Positions 60,725 to 64,000 of a stretch of DNA of 64,000 bases are shown piece by piece. Position 1 is the stretch's first letter. Each line of letters opens with the position of its first letter. The notes under the pieces were generated by a model. The model saw nothing but the letters and a program-made list of their open reading frames with translations. It was not told where the DNA came from and did no database searches. Both the position numbers and the translations under genes were made by a program. Source of the stretch: G965200765 sp965203865 (lineage in GTDB: Bacteria > Pseudomonadota > Gammaproteobacteria > Arenicellales > JAJDZL01); assembly GCA_965203865.1 (NCBI GenBank), contig OZ241916.1, positions 2,790,001-2,854,000 of the forward strand, in the 5' to 3' direction.

Positions 60725-61195
60725 ATGGCAATTCAGGAACACCATACTATGGCAGAAAAGCAATCTGTAGCAAGGCAAATTTTGGAAGATGCCAGATTCG
60801 AGAAAGACCAGGCAGAAGCTATTATTACCACTGTCAATCTTGCTACCGAGAATTTGGCTACAAAAGACGATGTTGAAGAACTGCGCAACGAGATGCTGAA
60901 AGAATTCAAACTGTCAGATCAAAGGACAGATAACAAGTTTGAAAAGATGCGCAACCAGCTTGATGCCAATGCCAACAGTACCAATGCTAAGCTCGACAAA
61001 ATAGATGCCAAGTTCGACAAGATGGACGCAAAATTCGACAAGATGGACGCCAAGTTCGACAAGAATGATGCCCGATTCGACCAGATAGAATCCAAATTTA
61101 AGAATCTGACACTTCGACTTGTCGCGGCGGTCGTAAGTACGATTGTTACACTTGCTGCTTTGTACACGGCGTTGACTAAATTCTTCGCAGGATAG
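60725..61195 (+). CDS. Coiled-coil DUF1640-like membrane protein (156 aa)
   Basis: The N-terminus resembles the DUF1640/CCDC90-like family: SVARQILEDARFEKDQAEAI, LATENLATKDDVEELRNEML. A long coiled coil then carries heptad repeats LDKIDAKFDKMDAKF, KFDKMDAKFDKNDARFDQIE. The C-terminal segment LVAAVVSTIVTLAALYTALT is a membrane helix. Similar proteins are encoded beside insertion elements and adhesin-like genes. Function is unknown. The coiled coil is built from tandem 21-bp DNA repeats. Confidence 0.8.
   Translation: MAIQEHHTMAEKQSVARQILEDARFEKDQAEAIITTVNLATENLATKDDVEELRNEMLKEFKLSDQRTDNKFEKMRNQLDANANSTNAKLDKIDAKFDKMDAKFDKMDAKFDKNDARFDQIESKFKNLTLRLVAAVVSTIVTLAALYTALTKFFAG
60983..61087 (+). repeat. 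Five tandem 21-bp repeats in the coiled-coil gene
   Basis: Units start at 60983, 61004, 61025, 61046 and 61067, with the model GACGCCAAGTTCGACAAGATG. Each encodes one heptad (DAKFDKM). Third-position differences between copies suggest expansion by duplication followed by drift, and the number of units may vary between strains. Confidence 0.85.
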
Positions 61196-61281
61196 ATTCG
61201 GGTAGAAATTGTAGCAGTTCAGCTTATACACGCTACAGGGACCGGTATTACCCGCACAACTTCCCCCAAGGCTTGACTTTT

Positions 61282-61797
61282 TTACTGCGAATACTTGGAC
61301 AGTATATTCAGCAAAGTCTCCTTGGTCACCAAGCCAACATGGCGATAAACAATTTTTCCTTCGGGAGAAACAACGAAAGTTGTCGGCATCCCTTTCAGCG
61401 GTTCAAAAGGTATGAGCGGTGTATCGCCGATCAAGAGCACAAGGTAGTCGATTTCAAATTCTTCAATGAATTTCTGAAGTGATTCTTTTTCAATCTCTTC
61501 AAAATCAATTCCAATCACAACAGGCTGAACTGGCTCTTCCATTTTCGCTATCTCCCGCAACATGGGTATCTCTTCCAGGCATGGCGCACACCAAGTTGCC
61601 CAAAAGTTAACAATCACCCACTGACCGCGATAGTCTGATAGCCGATGCATCTTTCCGTGAATGTCTGAAAGTTCAAAATCTACAACCAGGCTCTGGGCAT
61701 GAACCGGTGCGGACAGGAAGCACACAGTGCTGTAAAGCAATACAAATGCAAATTTTTTCAAAAACCGCTTCAATCTCTTTAATCCTTGAAAAATCAA
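61282..61797 (-). CDS. Periplasmic thioredoxin-like protein (TlpA/ResA type)
   Basis: The signal peptide FAFVLLYSTVCFLSAPVHAQ is clear. Start is TTG 61797, or TTG 61773. The redox site is VNFWATWCAPCLEEIPMLRE (WCxxC), and the conserved cis-proline lies in PLKGMPTTFVVSPEGKI. Such proteins reduce disulfides in apocytochromes or other extracytoplasmic proteins. The gene is solitary, divergent from the rhodanese gene at 61944 across a 146-bp gap. Confidence 0.92.
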   Translation of the reverse strand: MIFQGLKRLKRFLKKFAFVLLYSTVCFLSAPVHAQSLVVDFELSDIHGKMHRLSDYRGQWVIVNFWATWCAPCLEEIPMLREIAKMEEPVQPVVIGIDFEEIEKESLQKFIEEFEIDYLVLLIGDTPLIPFEPLKGMPTTFVVSPEGKIVYRHVGLVTKETLLNILSKYSQ

Positions 61798-61943
61798 TGT
61801 AAAATATTTTACAGGCTACCGAAACGCGAATAATAGAATATTTAAATATCAGTAAAAAATACAAATGCTTTGGAAAAATTCGATTGAATAGCGTATGATT
61901 AGATAAACTCAATAATTAATTTTTAATCATAGAGGTTGCAGTT

Positions 61944-62603
61944 ATGCATAAATTAGTAGTAGCAACATTAGGGCTTGCGATTTCTTTGGTGTCATCATAT
62001 TCGCTGGCCCAAGAGCAAAAGCCCGTTGGAATCACGCCAGACATTATGTCTGTGACTTTGAATATTGACGGCATGCAGCTGGATGTAATGCGAAACCAGG
62101 ATAACAACGCGACTGTGAATCCAGCATTTGCAAAAACTTCCAGGCCGTGCCCACCGTTCTGCATTCAACCCTCTACACTCGCAATTGGTGTTGAAACAAT
62201 CGGTGAAGTTGAACTAATCGACTACGCCAAACAAATGAATGTGGGAGATGAGGATATTATTGTGATTGACTCAAGAACTCCAGATTGGGTGGCCAGGGGT
62301 ACTGTTCCGACAGCGATGAATGTTCCATGGACAAACTTGAATCCTGCCAAAGGAGCAACACCGCTGGAAATTGCTGAAATTCTTGAAGATGTCTTCAATG
62401 TTACAGAAAGCGAAGGCTTGTTTGATTTTTCAAACTGCAGAACGGCTGTAATGTTTTGCAACGGCATGTGGTGCGGACAATCGCCAAACAATATCAAAAA
62501 TTTGCTTCGACTGGGCTATCCGGCGCACAAGATCAAATGGTATCGCGGCGGTATGCAGGATTGGGAAATTCTCGGTTTGACAACAATCAAGCCAAACGCT
62601 TAA
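61944..62603 (+). CDS. Periplasmic rhodanese-like protein
   Basis: A signal peptide (LVVATLGLAISLVSSYSLAQ) precedes a region with SRPCPPFCIQPS and then the rhodanese domain: IIVIDSRTPDWVARGTVPTA, the active-site loop MFCNGMWCGQSPNNIKNLLR, and YRGGMQDWEILGL. The position after MFCNGM is the usual nucleophilic cysteine region. The CPPFC pair and two loop cysteines suggest disulfide chemistry outside the cytoplasm. It is divergent from the periplasmic thioredoxin gene, which could reduce it. Confidence 0.85.
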   Translation: MHKLVVATLGLAISLVSSYSLAQEQKPVGITPDIMSVTLNIDGMQLDVMRNQDNNATVNPAFAKTSRPCPPFCIQPSTLAIGVETIGEVELIDYAKQMNVGDEDIIVIDSRTPDWVARGTVPTAMNVPWTNLNPAKGATPLEIAEILEDVFNVTESEGLFDFSNCRTAVMFCNGMWCGQSPNNIKNLLRLGYPAHKIKWYRGGMQDWEILGLTTIKPNA

Positions 62604-62627
62604 TCCTGTTTGAAATTTAAATATCTG

Positions 62628-62666
62628 ATTCGCCTCGTCGTCACTGGCGATGAGGCGAATTCTTTT
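62628..62666. terminator. Bidirectional hairpin terminator between rhodanese and rluD genes
   Basis: Arms ATTCGCCTC (62628-62636) and GAGGCGAAT (62652-62660) pair perfectly; the stem extends with G-T and C-G pairs to about 12 bp around a GTCACTG loop. On the plus strand TCTTTT follows. It separates two convergent genes, as expected. Confidence 0.85.
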
Positions 62667-62670
62667 CAGG

Positions 62671-63615
62671 TTAACTGCTGTCGGTCTTTAACAAAACTAC
62701 AAGTTTGCGCAAGTCTTCCGGAAATCCGGCATGCCAATGCTTTCGCTCACCGCTGACTGGATGAGTAATTTCCAATCGTTCCGCATGCAACGCCTGTCTT
62801 CGCAGCTCCCTTAATGAACGAATTAGTTCATCATTGGCACCGGCAGGAATTTTCACACGTCTCCCGTAGTCAGGGTCTCCAACAATCGGAAATCCGGCAT
62901 ATCGAAGATGCACCCGAATTTGATGTGTACGTCCCGTGTCAAGACTCACTCGCACCAAAGTATGATTGCGATAGCGGGTAACAACCCGGTAATGGCTGAC
63001 CGCCGGCTTGCCTCGCCCGGCTGTCATTTGCCTTCGGGACCTGCGACTTCGTCCAACAGGAATATCAACTGTAGCGCCTGAAATGATTCGTCCTTCAACA
63101 ATTGCCAGGTATTCTCTTTTTATGGTTCGTGCCTTAAGCTGCCGTATCAAACTTAAACGGGCTACTTCAGTTTTTGCAACAGCGAGTAGTCCGGTTGTAT
63201 TCTTGTCCAGCCTGTGTACAATCCCCGCTCGCGGGAGAGTACCCAGTGTGGGAGCATGATGTAGCAGCGCATTCAGCATGGTACCATGTCGCACACCCGC
63301 ACCCGGGTGCACAACCAATCCTGCCGGCTTGTTCAACACCAGAATGTCTTCATCCTCGTATAGAATATCCAGCGGGATATTTTCCGCAACCCAAGCCGGG
63401 GGGCCTATATCTGGAAGACTGATGACTACTGATTCACCCCCTTTTACGGTGTAGCGTCGTGACAATGTCTGATTGTTTACAAGTATTCGTCCGGCATCCA
63501 GCCAAGACTGCAATGATGTCCGCGAGTGCTCTGGAAACATCGCTGCCAGTGCCTTGTCAAGACGAGCGCCCTGTAATTCAATCGGGATTTTTTCTGCAAT
63601 AGACTGTGAAACCAT
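62671..63615 (-). CDS. rluD: 23S rRNA pseudouridine synthase RluD
   Basis: An S4-like N-terminus (ARLDKALAAMFPEHSRTSLQ) precedes the PseudoU synthase domain. The catalytic motif is GIVHRLDKNTTGLLAVAKTE, containing the active-site aspartate, with VHPGAGVRHGTMLNALLHH before it and VRVSLDTGRTHQIRVHLRYA after. 314 residues (E. coli 326). It forms pseudouridines 1911, 1915 and 1917 in helix 69. Divergent from bamD, an ancestral pairing in gammaproteobacteria. Confidence 0.95.
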   Translation of the reverse strand: MVSQSIAEKIPIELQGARLDKALAAMFPEHSRTSLQSWLDAGRILVNNQTLSRRYTVKGGESVVISLPDIGPPAWVAENIPLDILYEDEDILVLNKPAGLVVHPGAGVRHGTMLNALLHHAPTLGTLPRAGIVHRLDKNTTGLLAVAKTEVARLSLIRQLKARTIKREYLAIVEGRIISGATVDIPVGRSRRSRRQMTAGRGKPAVSHYRVVTRYRNHTLVRVSLDTGRTHQIRVHLRYAGFPIVGDPDYGRRVKIPAGANDELIRSLRELRRQALHAERLEITHPVSGERKHWHAGFPEDLRKLVVLLKTDSS

Positions 63616-63712
63616 TTTTACAATTCAGTTTCTGTTCGTACGCTATGGTCATCTGCATTTATAATTCATGGTTAGTTCACTATATTAATAACAATCTGGA
63701 TAGAATTTTGAA

Positions 63713-64000
63713 ATGAAATTTGTGCGAATTTTTCCTGCATTACTATTTTTGGTTATATTTGCTCTTGTCGGATGTGGCGGCAAATCTACAGATGACGAGC
63801 TGAAATCGGAACAAGAACTGTACGACGCAGCATTTAACGCTTTGAACAGAGGATTATACGAAACTGCAGTTGAAAACTACCAGGCACTGGAAAGAGTTTA
63901 TCCTTATGGGGAGTACTCTGCACAAGGTCAGCTGGAAATTGCATATGCCTATTACAAGATGAAGGAATCAGAACAAGCAGAAGCGGCGATTGACAAATTT
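63713..64000 (+). CDS. bamD: Outer-membrane assembly lipoprotein BamD, 5' part
   Basis: The ATG at 63713 begins a lipoprotein signal (FVRIFPALLFLVIFALVGC) with lipobox LVGC and Cys-Gly-Gly-Lys after it. The mature part carries TPR sequence: EQELYDAAFNALNRGLYETA, ENYQALERVYPYGEYSAQGQ and LEIAYAYYKMKESEQAEAAI. This matches BamD (YfiO), essential for beta-barrel insertion. The gene runs out of the window at residue 96. Confidence 0.95.
   Translation, partial: MKFVRIFPALLFLVIFALVGCGGKSTDDELKSEQELYDAAFNALNRGLYETAVENYQALERVYPYGEYSAQGQLEIAYAYYKMKESEQAEAAIDKF

Noticed and set aside
60983..61087. Possible CRISPR or minisatellite outside genes
   Set aside because: The units are contiguous, lie inside a coding frame and encode heptads.
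1..64000. tRNA or rRNA genes
   Set aside because: No cloverleaf with a GGTTCGA-type T-arm in the right spacing and no rRNA-like sequence was seen; GGTTCGA hits fall inside genes or lack partners.

Overview
The window reads as a chromosome segment of a gammaproteobacterium. The support is gene order: hemC-hemD-hemX-hemY divergent from argH, lptM next to lysA, an atpI-B-E-F-H-A-G-D-C operon running straight into glmU and glmS, and rluD divergent from bamD. Base composition is moderate, GTG and TTG starts are frequent, and the catabolic genes resemble those of free-living or host-associated bacteria that degrade methylated amines and betaines. I cannot name genus or species.

Layout. 1-4.7 kb: a class III aminotransferase cut by the window edge, then a small secreted protein gene whose 3' end is duplicated 2.4 kb away. 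The two copies bracket a GrlR-like/DUF6680 gene pair and a decayed IS1595-type transposase, followed by mutM. 4.8-13.5 kb: a ferredoxin-reductase fusion protein, the hem operon, argH, lptM and lysA. 13-16 kb and 20.3-24.5 kb: flavoenzymes of the dimethylglycine/N-methyl amino acid type (a DMGDH-like FAD-GcvT protein, a DgcA-like FMN/FAD demethylase and a DAO-family oxidase). Between them (17.9-19.8 kb) sits an AT-rich accessory module: a STAS-like/GHKL ATPase fusion, a STAS-like (DUF4325) partner overlapping it by ATGA, and a small membrane protein. 25-28.8 kb: Cys/Met-metabolism PLP enzyme, HAD phosphatase and malonyl-CoA-ligase-like enzyme.

28.9-40.5 kb is a defence-rich stretch interleaved with metabolic genes: McrB and McrC separated by an antisense pair of unknown genes, two tandem SBD-HNH (phosphorothioate-type) nucleases of which one has a degenerate HNH site, a Fic protein with its own inhibitory motif, and a solitary beta-class DNA methyltransferase. 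40.6-47.3 kb: alcohol dehydrogenase, MaoC hydratase, an Fe-S protein, a glycerophosphodiesterase, and a mobB/mobA/tupC/tupB/tupA operon for tungstate (or molybdate) uptake and cofactor nucleotide attachment. 47.5-57.7 kb: ATP synthase and amino-sugar synthesis. 57.9-64 kb: a secreted-protein gene interrupted by a TnpB element, an unknown protein, a coiled-coil membrane protein, a periplasmic thioredoxin and rhodanese, rluD and bamD.

The most unusual structural signal is the TnpB element at 58376-59616. It has 24-bp terminal inverted repeats (23/24 identical) and an 8-bp direct repeat on each side, and removing the element plus one repeat restores the host reading frame exactly. A gene-less 170-bp sequence at 24811-24980 has closely related ends. 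These are hallmarks of a DDE-type cut-and-paste element, not of the IS200/IS605 or IS607 groups in which TnpB normally travels. All function calls come from reading the protein sequences; no database search was possible.
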